From NCBI RefSeq assembly GCF_041734735.1, contig NC_134883.1, positions 22,507,747 through 22,571,746 on the forward strand: a stretch of 64,000 bases of DNA, read 5' to 3'. The notes beneath the pieces are model-generated. The model saw nothing but the letters and a program-made list of their open reading frames with translations, did not search any database and was not told where the DNA came from. This document shows positions 46,601 to 59,415 of the stretch, piece by piece; position 1 is the stretch's first letter; every line of letters starts with the position of its first letter. Position numbers and translations under genes: made by a program. This DNA is from Babylonia areolata. Its lineage: Eukaryota > Mollusca > Gastropoda > Neogastropoda > Buccinidae.

Positions 46601-49333
46601 AATAAAAAGAAAGGACAAAAATCTATGGATCACAACACAGAACAGCCATGCAGCAAACAACAATAACATATCATCCAGGCACTTACTACCTTTCTAACTG
46701 ACTGCAAACCACATCAATTCACAAGTAGGTCACACCCATGCATTCAAACTTTGGAAAAAAACAAAACAAAAAAAACCGGAGAAGAAGAAAAAAGACTATG
46801 TTGAAAGCTTAATGGACAATTCCAAAGAAGACTTGACTGTTTGAGAAGTTGCTCCTTTTTTGACATAAATACACGTACAACAGGCGCAACTGTAATCCAG
46901 AACAAAGATTTAATATAATGGACAAGTTTTATAAGGTTTAGTATTCCATGTTCAACAAGGTCTAAGAAAGCTTTAGCTTAAGCTCTTGTTACTGTTAGCT
47001 TTTAGTAAAACAGAGGCAAGATTAAGATCTGAAACGGGAGGTTAAATTAGTATCACTGTGAAACACATAATAGGTGATTATGAAATGAGATGAGAAAGCA
47101 TTGTCAATACTGCAAGTTATGTAATACTGAAACTAAAAATGTCAAAAATTGATTACATCAAATGCCATGCTGAAGATTTAAGTCATACAACAAGATTTCT
47201 GGTTATGAAAGAGAAAGGGAGAGAGAGGGAGACAGAGAGAGACAAAGACAGAGAAAAAGAAAAACAGAGACTGAGACAGAGAACAGGTCTCTTCCATTTC
47301 CCAATTTTTAGTTATGGTTACCTGATATAAAAAATCAAAGTAAAAAATAAAGTCAGGAAACTAAAATTTTACAGAAATGAAACACACACACACACACACA
47401 AGCACACACATGCACACACACTCACTCACACACACACACACAGAAGACCAAATACTTTTTTCAATTAATATTTTTTGATGATCTTTTGGTGTGTGGGCTT
47501 TTTTTTGTTGTTGTTTTTTCTCAGAACAAACAACATGTCTTCATACTTTCTGAGAAATATGACTTTCTGTTAAATCATTACACAACAGAACATTCAACGA
47601 CCAAATAATCTCCTGAAAACATGGTTAACTGATTTCTGAACGTTCACCAATTACATCATGCTTTGTCAGTCACAAAAGACAAGCTGATAATGTGGATGAT
47701 TATTAAGTCTACGATGTCTAACATTACAGGAGGAGGCCAATATGTCCACAATGTGTATGAACAGAAAGAGATGCAATAATTATGCAATAAATAATCAGCA
47801 GCAGCTCAACAGTAGTCTAACACTAACATACCCCAGAACAGGAGAAGAAAAGATGAGACCTAGGCATACGAGTGTAATTACTTTGGGGACAAGGCAACAC
47901 ATGATAAACAGTGTCACAGAAAGAGCAAGCAAAGGAGAGACAGACAGACAGACAGACAGAAAGACAAAGAGGGTACCAGAACAAAGAATCAGCAAAATCT
48001 CTCGACACAAGCCAAGTTAGCACCACCCGAGGTATGATATACCCCATTCCCCACTTCAAATTACCCCCCACCCCCACATCTTCCTATTCCCCCTCTGTTC
48101 CCTTCCCCCTCCTCTCCCCTACTACCCCCCACCCACACCTCCCCAAAAAAGAAGCAAGGCCTCCACAACACTCATAAGATCATAAGATACTTACTACATT
48201 ATTTAAACACAGGTAATGACAGGCCAATTCTTGATACTGACAGCCAAAGCAGATGGCTGCTGAATGAAGTGACATGTCTTAATTTACACATCCCTGTGAA
48301 CTGGTCAAGTCTTCGATAACTAAGGAAAGCTATTATACACTCCTTGTCAATTGGTTCTGTGACTATTTTGGAAGGCTGGGTTGGGGAGAGGTTGGGCAGA
48401 GGAGGAGCAAGAGAACTACTTAAGACCAAAAGCAAGACCATAATCAACAGTGTATTACAGGCAGATAATTCTGTTTATATACAATTTAAACACTAACTTA
48501 GATTTTAACTTAATACTAGATTTTAACTTAATACTATCACCCAACACACATACAAACACCCCCAAACCTCCATCCTCAACACACAGTTTTCTTTGTAACG
48601 GACAAGGGAAGAATAAAGCAAAAGCTCTAAAAAAAATTTTTTTTTTAAAGAAAAGAAAAAAAAAGGTGAATATAACAAATGTTTCATCGTACTATGATAA
48701 ATGAATAATAAACTTTTTGCCAAAATGCATAAAATAATATATAATTTTCCCAAACTCTACAAGAAGCTGCAATAGACAACCTGCAGAAGCCACCAGCAAT
48801 ACCCTGCTTAAAAAAAACAACAAACAAACAAAAAAACACCTCCTTCCCACTTTCTCCCTCCCCCTGTTTTTCGTGTTTTTTTTGTTTTTGTTTGTTTTTG
48901 TTCCACTGCTGAAGATCCTTGAAAAAATCAATTCAGCATCTAGTTTACCACAACTTCCCTAAAAAAAAACAAACAAAAAAACAAACAAAAAAAACAACGA
49001 AGAAGACTCATGCACCCAGAGAAACTCCAGAGCCTGAAGTGCCATGCATCCACAGTCAGGAGCAGATAACTTCAGGAACAAGTATCATCAGCAGCACAGG
49101 ACTCTTCTACAGCGTACCTTCCCGTATCACGCATACCAGGACAGAGAACAAAAAAACAAAAAAAAAACCCAAAAAAAGAATCTCACCAACTTGGAGACGA
49201 CGGCCACAAGTCTTTGAGTCTCTCTCTCTCACACACACACACACACACGCACACACATACACACACACACACACAGCTACCCTGCAAGGAGGCAGCAGAC
49301 AGCCCAGAAGAGCACGGCCTGGCAGGTACTTAC
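43614..49333. other. Intron 8 (5.7 kb), no mobile element confidently recognised
   Basis: Simple repeats (AC)n at 43868-43890, 45979-45998 and 47383-47450 and A-rich DNA. C-rich patch at 48060-48150. Possible regulatory sequence for cassette exon 8 cannot be singled out by eye. Confidence 0.5.
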
Positions 49334-49438
49334 TGAGTGGTGGGGTCTGTGATTGCGTCAGAGAGGTCGTCAAAATGCTCAAGGGGCTCGCGAATGGCAT
49401 CTTCATACAGGTTGAAGCTGCTCAGTGTGTGCACGATA
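49334..49438 (-). CDS. FRMD4A: FRMD4-like exon 8, in-frame cassette inserting 35 residues in F3
   Basis: Acceptor CATGCAG, donor GTAAGT. Length 105 bp with split codons at both ends: CG|T in, CA|A out. It encodes IVHTLSSFNLYEDAIREPLE then HFDDLSDAITDPTT, an acidic stretch with no stop. Skipping it joins CG to A and gives ..HDPKR-VSVSRRTFG.., which is the continuous sequence I remember for vertebrate FRMD4A/B. Inference: an alternatively spliced cassette in a loop of the F3 lobe. The large introns on both sides (7.0 and 5.7 kb) fit regulated inclusion. Confidence 0.78.
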
Positions 49439-51802
49439 CTGCATGGGAACAGCACAAAGCACATGGGCTACAGTCAACACTCAGTCCCCTCGCATCTCAA
49501 TGCCTGTTAGGATAGAAGAAGCTGGAGGTGGGAGAAGGAGGGAAGGGGGTTGGGAGAAAGGTTTGGGGGAAGGATGGGTGAGGAGCTGCACAGGTGGGTT
49601 GAAGGAAAGAGGGGAAGAGTCTGAAAGGAGGCCAGATAGTTAAAACATAAGTGGGGTGGGAAGCGCAGGATGTTAGGAGAATGGGGCACAAGGGACAGGG
49701 GGTTAGGGTGGTCGGCTGGTCAGGGGATTGGAAACAGGGAAGGAAGGGCGAGTATATGAACTGCTCAACTGGTGTCAGGAGGGTGTTGTGCTCGAGTGTG
49801 TACAGATGTGCAAATTTGTGCATGTGCATGAGGTGAGGAAGGGATCAAGGAATAATCTAAAAATTAAAAAAAAAAAAAAAAAATTTGTGTGACAAAAAAA
49901 CTATGTTTTGAATCATCATTCTGAAACTTGGCATGGTGGGCCAGTGAGCTGAGAAAAAAGGGGGGCCACCTCAACACACTTAAACCCTAACAGGAGCAAC
50001 TCCTGACTAGAAAGGACAACCAGTTGCCAAGGTCACATCCAACTATCAAAGATACCTGCTGCAGAACTGGCTGGTCTTATGACAGGAAAACTTCACAGCA
50101 CATGGGACAGCTTCAACCTATAAAGGCACCAGTTAACTATGTGAAGGATGCAAGTAGATTTTTTTTTTTTTTTTTTAAAGAAAAGTACAGAAAGCAAAAA
50201 TACCAACAGTCCAGTGAAAAAAGTGCACAATGAAAAATGAAGTAAAAAAGGGGACAGGGTGTGGGTGGTGACAAAAGTGGGTAGCAATATGAACAGAAAA
50301 ACCCACACATCCACCACAAGACCCTGTTTGTCCTAAGCAACTGTCTCACCATGGGAGAAGCATATCAAGTGTCTTTGTATAATTCCAGTGGCTCTTTCTC
50401 ACTGCTTACACAGTGACCAAGAAATATGATCCACAGACAACAAAGCACAAGGTTTAGTTCACAATCTGGCAGATGTGGAGTGATCAATGCTTACTGTGTG
50501 TTTCTTTTCTGAACAAAATGAATTTAAAATGCTGATTATATTATGTTCACACATGTGTCATACCAGACACATTCTCAACCATTCATATGAAATCTCACTT
50601 TCTCCTGTCTTCCCCCATTTTCTTCTTTGTCAACCAATTTATCTATTTTACTTATATTTAGTTTAATATATCTATTACAAAGGCACCCACTTCTTAAATG
50701 TGACTATCTTTGGCAAAGTAGATCAACAGGCAAGAACTACAAATGACTTAATTGTGAATCAAGAATGATTTACTAGTGAAAACTAACATCTGGTTTGCTT
50801 GTGTATAAAACTCAGTTGTCCAAAAAGTAAAGAACTTAACAGAACATGGGGCATACCGAGTCTTTTTTCGCATCTTCAAAGAAAAGATATATGACCAACA
50901 AAAATACCACAACTGTCAAAAACAAATTAAGGAAAGTCACCCAATCAAAACACTGACCCAACGTTATGGTTTGTCATTGTTTGGTGAACCCAGGATCAGC
51001 AGGATTCGTCATGTTCAGAACTCAGATTCCGGTGATGGTGACAAACGAAACATGTGGACGCATGTTAAGGCAGTGGGCAGGCTGCAGTACTGACGACTGA
51101 TTTACCCAGCTATAGACTGTCAGCATCAAGCCAAGCACTACAAGCCAACACCCAGGATAAAGCATGCTGCTTCAAATGCTAAAGAAACAACTGTTGTGAC
51201 AGAAAATTAACATACTTTACTCTCAAGGGTAGCAGTCTATAAGGACCCCAGGGGAGAAAGGGGGAGGTGGGGAAATACACTGATGCCATTGCAGAAAAAA
51301 GAAGAAGAAGAAGAAAAAAGATGGACAGGCACACAGAGACAGAGAGTGAGACAGACAGACAGAGAGAGAGAGAAAGACAGAGTTGAATGTTTTTGTTTAT
51401 CTATCCTACTATCTCAAACTTATCAATACTTTAACCTTTTCACACTCCATACAGTTCTCCACTTTACTTTCAAGACCGGTGTCCAAAATCCCTACATAAT
51501 TTTCAATTACAAACAGATTCTTTGTTTCTTTCCAGGCATTCCAATCATAAAGGCAAAAAATTACAAACCAGGAGACACATGTGTTCCTTTTTAATTTTCT
51601 CTAACTCCATATCAAATTATGTGAAGTTAGATGGAACTAATATCAATAACTTGGCAGCTGTTAATTTCAGTGAAATATAATTTCACACTGGGCATATACT
51701 GTCATATTTCTGTGATCTTTTCAACTTTCCAACCAGAACGTAAATTACTAAACTAAATGAGATTTTTAAAAAGATGAATTATGTTCGATTAAGATAATTA
51801 TG

Positions 51803-52030
51803 TTGGTGCCTGGTTTACTCAGTTGGTACAGTGCTAAGCTCACATTCAAAATCTCAGTTCAATTCACAGATACCACCAACATGAAAAGTTTCCATTCTAA
51901 CTGCCCATCTGAATGTGCTGTTAGTCTGGTGTCAGTGAAATGTCAGATGGGTCCACTTCCACCAACTTCCCTTGGATGGTTATTCAATTTGGCCATAATT
52001 ATCACCTGAGGTGAATGTTGACACCAAGCC
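51803..52030 (+). mobile_element. Decayed tRNA-derived SINE
   Basis: GTTTACTCAGTTGGTACAGT (box A-like) and CAGTTCAATTCACAG (box B-like) head a unit with CATCTGAATGTGC..GTCTGGTGTCAGTGAAATG. Antisense to the FRMD4-like gene. Diverged from the other SINE families here. Confidence 0.6.
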
Positions 52031-52077
52031 TGAATGTAACTTGCATGTCATACACTACAAATGCATACATACATGTA

Positions 52078-52141
52078 AGGACAGGAATGTCAGACCCCTG
52101 CCAGAGTCTGCACTAGTGGGTCACGGTTAAGTATGTGTAAA
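52078..52141 (+). mobile_element. 3' fragment of the GGGTCACGG repeat, copy C
   Basis: AGGACAGGAATGTCAGACCC, CAGAGTCTGCACTAGTGGG and TCACGGTTAAGTATGTGTAA. Only the last 60 or so bases of the family are present. Confidence 0.72.
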
Positions 52142-52272
52142 TAAACATGTATATACATACATATATAAAATAAGTCAGTGTCAGTGAGAGTGTGTGTGCA
52201 TCAATACCAGATGTAACTATCATTCTTTGTGTTTAGCTTTACTCCTTATTATGCTGGTCAGTAAAGAAACTG

Positions 52273-52315
<43 letters not shown>

Positions 52316-55077
52316 AAGCATGCACGTGTGTGCGTGTGTGTGCGTGTGTGTGCACGTGTGCGTACGTATATGCTTGAGTGTGTATAAGATAAAAATGACA
52401 GAGAGGAGAGAGAGAATAAGCATGAGGAGAGAGAGACAGAGACAAAGAGCTGGTAAACCCAGGTCAGAGACCCAGACAGAGTATTTGTGAGACCCAGTGA
52501 AACCAAGGCTAGCTATAGAGTATTTGTGAATGCACATGCATGAAAGAAAGGGAAAATCTGTCATGGTTATATTAAAGGGTGGGGGGAAAGCAAGCAAGAA
52601 TGGGAGTAAAAGGGCCTTCAGACAGGAGAAGACTGAGCTGTTGAAAGTACCTTTCACTCAGGTAAGAACAAATTAAAGATGTGGACAAGTTGCCCACAGT
52701 CTGCTGGTGCATATGAACGCCAGCAACACACGACTCTCCCTCTATGGGAGTGGAGTTGGAATTCACAGAGAAACAGGTGGAGCACTGCTGATATATATCT
52801 GCATTCCAAAAAGTGAAAATTAGAGCTGACAGACAGCATTCAAACTGTGTGAAACTGCTGGCAAAAGATATCGTCTCCATTTAACTTTTCATCTGTAAAA
52901 GGCTATATCTGCCCAACGGACATGCATACAAATGTTTTGTGAACAATAGCTGAGAGCCATCTATAGGGCCTGTCGTCTCTCCCCTCATGAATTACAAATG
53001 ACTGCTTCTTCCACATATTATGACCATGTCCTGGACTGCCATCAAATATCATTGTCATGTAAAGTCCTGAAAAATAAAAATTCCTAAATAAAGTGCCCCA
53101 ATCATTCTGAAAATGCTGTAATCCAGGACTCCATTATAACCAATGATCAGCCGAGAGACATTTTTATATGTATGACAATGAAATGGTGAATGACTGTCAT
53201 TCAGTGTCAAAGCAAGTGACAGAATGATGAACTGCAACAATGGCAACTCAATGGGATAAAACATGATACAATATTGGTTGTTGTTTTTGTTCTTGATGTT
53301 GCTGTTCATGAACATAAACACACAGTATGTCAGAGTTCACATCATGGAAGTGATAAAGCCATGCTATGCACATACTCTCAACCAACAAAAACTGCACAGA
53401 TCTAACCAGCATTCACAGGCAGATTCTTAGTCTACCTTGTCCTAGCCTCACACCCAAACTGGTAATATATATAGCACTGCTGCCTTTCTTTACTCCACAA
53501 CCGCTGCCAAACTTTACTTGGGGAAAAAGCATACAGTTATAAAGATCAGTGGTTCCAGGTGTGGTACGCAAGTCGTACTATATACAGGACATGAATTGAG
53601 GTGAAAGACACCAACCAGGCATTAACTAGAGGCAAGGTAAGGCTGAAGATGAACGGAAGTGAGAGTTGATGCAATCAATGAGCAGAGAACAGTATGGAAA
53701 CATGTGAAATAGTGGGTTACAAAAATGGATACCACTGACTGAAATGAAATTAAAAGTAACGATACTGGAATGAGACTGGGAAATTAAAAAAAAATAGACG
53801 AAACATCGAGGAGATGATGTCAACATGTATTTCAGTGGACCAGGGAATGAACAATGAATATTAATTCAAGGGCTGGGATGGGTGGGAATGAACAAGGGTG
53901 GATACAGAAGGGGTATGGCAAAGACAAACAACAGGCGAAATGGTAAACAGGGACGAGCTGAGGATGAGGGAAAGACGTAAGACATCAATCAGCACACTGA
54001 TGGGAAAGATTCCATGTGGAGGGGCAGAGATAGAGGGAGCAATATGACAGCATTATGAGCATGAATGCAGAAACAAAAATTATCAAAAAGCATAATGGAT
54101 ATCTGATCATGCATTTGTCTCATTTTCATTCAGCAGCAACTATCAACTGAAAAATCAAAGGTATGAAATTAAAATGGACAAGCATAAGCGCAATGCCAGG
54201 CGCAGCCAAACGTGGCCACATGAAAGTCAACGATTAGACAAACTTAATACCTTTCACCATCACCCTCACTTAATGGCCCAGAAGCAGAAAAGGAGAACGA
54301 AAAACATTAATATAATTTGCATTAAATACATGTGTTAAGGCCAAGAGATCCCTAAGCTTCAGAGATCTCTAAGCTTAACTGCCTCAGCACAGTCCGAATG
54401 TGACTCTCTAAATAGAACAACAACAAAAACTTTCAAACATAACTAACTAGAAACAAACAGAAAGTTTAAGAACACACACTACAACAGAGCGCCTGCAAAT
54501 GTTAATACCAGGATGAGCTCTTCCACCCATACCACAGTGAACACTTTCTAAACTGCAGTGACTTGAATGCCTGTTCAAACATCAACTTTTGAGCTATAAT
54601 GCACACCCACACCCACACATGCACATGCACGCAAACTGCACACATGAACCTGAAATCTGAGAATCCCAGCTGGAAGTTTTCTTAGATGTTTTGTATGTAT
54701 ACTCTTCCTCACATATCAATTAAAAAAACAAAACAAACTTTCTACATGAGTTCTCAAAATCTTTTTTTTATGTATCTGCTTTATGTACAAGTGGTGAAAA
54801 AATAGTGTTATAAATAAATGAGGTTTGATATTTACAAAAAGCAAACTTATTACTAGAACAGATGCAAAGAACGAGTGAGGGAAAGAGAGAGAGGGGGAGA
54901 GAAAGAGAGTGATACTGATAGGCAAAGAAATTAAAGGCATGATTACATAAATCATGTCAATAAATCATACACTGGACAAAGAAAAATGTTAGTAGGTAGT
55001 GTGGCTACTAGCAGAATAAATAATCTTACAATCACTCACTCTCATCCTCTCCCACCCACCCCACCCCCCAAAAAGAA

Positions 55078-55133
<56 letters not shown>

Positions 55134-56442
55134 CGGAGGGAGGAAGGGATGGAGTGGCTAAAAAAACCCAAACCCATATCAGTTACAAATTAAGTTTTCA
55201 ATGAATCAGCCCTATTTCACATTATTTGAGGAGACAAAAAAAAAAAAAAAAAAAGGAGCAAAATCTCTTTTTAACTTAGAACCAATAAATCATAACTGAT
55301 ACTCTCATCAACTTTCTAAAAGGGGAGAGGAAGAAACACATTCGAGAGCAATGACAGGATTAAATGATACATGATCAGTATTTCATTTTATTGCAATATA
55401 AAATCCCAACCCCAATAGTTCCATAAAAATAACGAAGAAAAAAAAATCAACTAGACTTGAACACATACACACACACACTTACACATGAATGTATGTTAAA
55501 TAAAGAACAATGAAAAAATAATCATTGTGGAGCCATTTTCCCAAAGACACCAACCCAAGTAAACCCACTTTAAAACAAAAGCGTTATGATTGTCCAGTTT
55601 CACCAAAGGCATAACAGGGCATGTGACAGTACAATAATGATAGGCAACAGAGTCACACTTTCCCTGTGACTTCATACGCTCTCTCTTACATGAAGATACA
55701 ATAGTTCTTTTTACAGATAAAGCCCTATGCTACTCTTTTGTCATTAATGTAGGAAGTTATGTACAGACTAAATTTCATTAAGTCCAACTTCAGCAGACAT
55801 ACACACAAACAAAAATAAGAGGAAAAGAAACACTGTACAGCACCGTGTTTTCAACAGATCTATGGAAATCTAGCCATTTCTACAAAGAAAAAAGGTGCGC
55901 ACACACACACTTCACACTCAGCATTGTGCAGCACTCCACTCACAAGTCTTTTATAATTAGACAAACAACATAGAAAAAAAACTTCCACTATTTCAAACAC
56001 ATTTCTCAAATGAACAGTTAATATAAACAAATCCCACTTTAAACTATTTTTTAAGATTAACAATAAAACTAGATATAAAGAAAGAGTGAGCAAGATGGCT
56101 AAAAAAGATCAGAGTGAAAATTAAAGGAAAAAAAATCTACAACAAAAAAAGCTATACTCTTTCTCCGTTGCAGATTAAAAAACTTCCCTAGGAAGGAGGT
56201 CACACATCTGAAGACAAGCAAAATCAAATGAATGAGTTATAACTTGCTGACTGGTAAAACCATCAATGAAAAAATCCTTCATGTGAGTGCAACACTTCAG
56301 GCCACGTGTGTGTGTAAATATTTCACCAAAGAAAATTATCACCTAAAGGCTAAACACATTAAAAAAAATTATAAAATAAAAAAAACATGCACACACCACG
56401 CGTCATCCAAACACACCTACCCCACCAGCCTGCACAACTTAC

Positions 56443-56519
56443 CGCTTGGGGTCATGGACTTCAATGGAGAACTTTTTGTCTCTAAAATACAGATTCTCCA
56501 GGTTTTTCCATGTGAAGAC
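56443..56519 (-). CDS. FRMD4A: FRMD4-like exon 7 (FERM F3)
   Basis: Acceptor CCACAG, donor GTAAGT. Encodes VFTWKNLENLYFRDKKFSIE then VHDPK plus two bases of an Arg codon. Nearly the same as FRQWRQLENLYFREKKFSVEV in vertebrate FRMD4A. Confidence 0.94.
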
Positions 56520-56713
56520 CTGTGGGATCAATACAGCAAACATACCAAAACCACTGAATACAGAAAATGTTCCGAAACTAATCTGGAAGGAAAGAGGGAA
56601 AGACAAAATAAGCAAAAGATAAATCACCATTCCTATAAACTGACTGAAATAAATATCAAAGCAAAACATGCTGTCACAACATAATGCCTTACTTCTTGTA
56701 TTGTGATTCCCAG

Positions 56714-56744
<31 letters not shown>

Positions 56745-57563
56745 ATATATAAAAGGAAACATACACTTTACCTCATCTGTTAAAAGTAAACATACTGATA
56801 AGGAAGAAAAATTCAAAGCCAGTTATGTGGTCTGCTCAAGCAGATGGAAGGAAATAAACGTTAAAAATGAACTCTAATTTCAGAATGAACGACCAGATTT
56901 CTAAAGCACTTGCTTTAGAGCACATTAATGCAAACACACTCTCACACATTCACTCACTCAACATCTGAATTTGATTTACAGAAGTCATCTAACATCAAGG
57001 CATACTACAGGCCTGTCTCCACAATAATTTATTGTACGTAAATAATGTATTTAAATCACTGAGTACATAGTAGATTAAAATCTTTCTTTTGCATTATTTA
57101 GTCAGATAATTGTACCCCTAACAAAACAGCCTGACACAGAGAGGCAAAGTTTATAAAACTGCTGGCAAAAAAAAAAAGAAAGAAAAAAAAGGAAAAAACA
57201 GAATGGAGACAACCCACTCACTTTCTGAATGTTGGAACAGTATACAGAAGAAAATATTACCCTTTTTCATGCCAAAGACCCTGTTTCTCTATCATTATAA
57301 TGTCAAACAATATATGGAAAAGAATATGACCTTTTTCTTGCCAGAGACCTTGCAAAGACAAACCCTTTCACCCTATTTGATTGTTCCAGAAAGGTGACAA
57401 ATCATATCCCATTTAACCCTTTAAAATATATTTGTCACAAAGCAGCCAAAAAAAGATTGCTCTGTAAAAAAAAAAAAAAAAAGTATTTCAACTGAGGTGT
57501 GCTAACACGAAAAGACAGTGTGCTTCTTTGCAACATCTAAACATGCGTGTTAGGTGTACTGAC

Positions 57564-57650
57564 CTTCCGAGGTGTTGTTCTGTCGTTCTTGTCGTAGACA
57601 GCGATGCCCTTAGGACTGATGCCCAGCCACCAGGGAATCTCTTTTTTGTC
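57564..57650 (-). CDS. FRMD4A: FRMD4-like exon 6 (FERM F3)
   Basis: Acceptor TGACAG, donor GTCAGT. Encodes DKKEIPWWLGISPKGIAVYD then KNDRTTPRK, the WWLG-x-S-x-KGI start of the F3 (PTB/PH-like) lobe. 29 codons, phase 0 at both ends. Confidence 0.94.
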
Positions 57651-57814
57651 CTGTCAAGGTTCACAATGCCAGAAATGATCATCAGAATCATGCAGAAAAT
57701 GCTACAGAACAAACGTTTCTTAACTTGAACAATTAAGTTCCTTTTGTAAGTTCAGAATTCAAAACGCAACTTTTCCTCAATATGAAATTCTAATATGATT
57801 TCTAAAACTTTTAT

Positions 57815-58000
57815 AAGGTTTGTCCCTGGTAAAGTTCTGTAGAAAAATCCACTTTAATAGGAAAACAAAAAAAACTGCAGGCAGAAAAAGAAAAAAAGAA
57901 GAAAAAAAGGGTGGTGCTGTCAGTGAAGTGACACGCTCTCCCTGGGGACAGCTGCCCGAATTTCACACAGACAAATCTGTTGTGGCAAGAAAGAGTAATA
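57815..58000 (+). mobile_element. 5'-truncated copy of the 4875-type SINE
   Basis: TGGTAAAGTTCTGTAGAAAA, CTCTCCCTGGGGACAG, CCCGAATTTCACACAGAC and AAATCTGTTGTGG match the 3' half of the full-length elements. Antisense in intron 5. Confidence 0.8.
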
Positions 58001-58466
58001 CATTACAAAATGTCATTCTACTTTCAATGTTTAGTTTTCTTCCCTCTCCTTTTTTAAAAGTCAAAATTTATCTGTGAAATCTGCAAAGTAAACTAAACTG
58101 TGGCTCCCTATGTTGGAGTTGATTCACTCCCACATCACATTCAGATGATTTTTTTATTTTAATTCTTTTACATCCATCTTTTAGTTACAATTTTCACCTT
58201 ATCATTAAAAAAAAGCATTCCTTCAGTGGTCTTAAATCACATTACATATTCATTCTGAAACATTTTCAATGGGTTTATACATTAACAAACTATACAACGT
58301 ATAGAGAATAAAGCCATACTAAAATACAATCAGTGAATCACACACACTCAACAGTAAAGCACACACACATGTGCACATACAGCTGCAATGGTATTTTGTT
58401 GCCATTAATTCCATTCTGACAGAAAGAAAGACTAACACAAATCAGACACAGACACCAAAAACCTAC

Positions 58467-58524
58467 CTTGACTTCATAATAGTGGATTCCATAAGTAGGA
58501 AGTCTTTCTACAATTGTCATGTAG
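58467..58524 (-). CDS. FRMD4A: FRMD4-like exon 5 (FERM F2/F3 junction)
   Basis: Acceptor TTGCAG, donor GTAGGT. Encodes YMTIVERLPTYGIHYYEVK, the FERM family LPTYG-x-HYY signature. Phase 0 end. Confidence 0.94.
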
Positions 58525-58587
58525 CTGCAATAAAAGGACAAAAACCATTACAATTAAAAGAATAAAAATTTAAAAATTTTTTGCGTG

Positions 58588-58668
58588 GGTAGTAGTTTGC
58601 ACAGGACAGGAATCGGACTCCCTGCTGGAGTCTGCACTAGTGGGTCACAGTACAATATGTGTAGCTAA
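58588..58668 (+). mobile_element. 3' fragment of the GGGTCACGG repeat, copy D
   Basis: GTAGTTTGCACAGGACAGGA, GGAGTCTGCACTAGTGGGTC, then ACAGTACAATATGTG. The donor-like end is mutated in this copy. Confidence 0.72.
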
Positions 58669-58885
58669 AATTCTGTTTAGGAATTTCTTAGTTAATGCCA
58701 CTGAATACACACACTGAAAAAATGACATCCTAAAGAAATTCCAAAAGAAAATAAATGAAAACAGCTAAAATGAATTTTAAAAAAAAAGATGGGAATAGAA
58801 TGCTGGGCCAAATGAGAAGCAAAAAGATTCAGATAGACAGTATCACATAACTGGGAGTGTTGAGGGAATGGGGCTAATTATCAAT

Positions 58886-58960
58886 TACACACACACACAC
58901 ACGCACACACATACACGCATGCAATCATACACACACACACACACACATACATGCATGCAA

Positions 58961-58992
<32 letters not shown>
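58886..58992. repeat. (AC)n microsatellite cluster
   Basis: Three AC blocks with ATGCATGCAAC spacers; intronic. Confidence 0.9.
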
Positions 58993-58994
<2 letters not shown>

Positions 58995-59101
58995 AAGGAC
59001 ACAGACTGAAAAAAAATCATAAATAGAAAACACAGATATACTTCAATAAAAAACACAAACAAATCCATGTAAAGGAAAGAGTTTTCAACTGAGTTCCTTA
59101 C

Positions 59102-59167
59102 TTGACAATAGCCAGCCCCCTTGATGTTCCTGCCAGCTTTTTGTAGTAACCAATCACTTTGTCTTCA
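59102..59167 (-). CDS. FRMD4A: FRMD4-like exon 4 (FERM F2)
   Basis: Acceptor TTGCAG, donor GTAAGG. Encodes EDKVIGYYKKLAGTSRGLAI then V, flanked by split codons that give the C of YCED and the N of NYM when joined. Matches YCEDRVIEHYKKLNGQTRGQAIVNYM in vertebrate FRMD4A. Confidence 0.93.
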
Positions 59168-59347
59168 CTGCAACATGAACACCATGCAGTATATTGTTTT
59201 TTTATATATTTTTATAAGCATTACAATACATAGTTTTCAGCACACACACACAGTGGTTCAATCGTCCAAAAGGGCAAAACCTGGACTGCAGTTGTTTTAA
59301 GTTCCCAAGGGCAAACTGTCATCCACAATCTTTGACCAGTCAAGGAA

Positions 59348-59349
<2 letters not shown>

Positions 59350-59409
<60 letters not shown>
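59350..59409. repeat. (GT)n microsatellite at the edge of the 337-bp duplication
   Basis: Sixty bases of pure GT. The exact duplication begins 7 bases later, so the repeat may have provided the break or slippage point. Confidence 0.95.
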
Positions 59410-59410
<1 letters not shown>

Positions 59411-59415
59411 TGTGC

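Larger units (their letters stand above)
49439..56442. other. Intron 7 (7.0 kb)
   Basis: Contains the tRNA-like SINE remnant at 51803-52030, a repeat fragment at 52078-52141, (GT)n at 52280-52360 and (GA)n at 55075-55135. The rest is AT-rich with no recognised feature. Confidence 0.5.
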
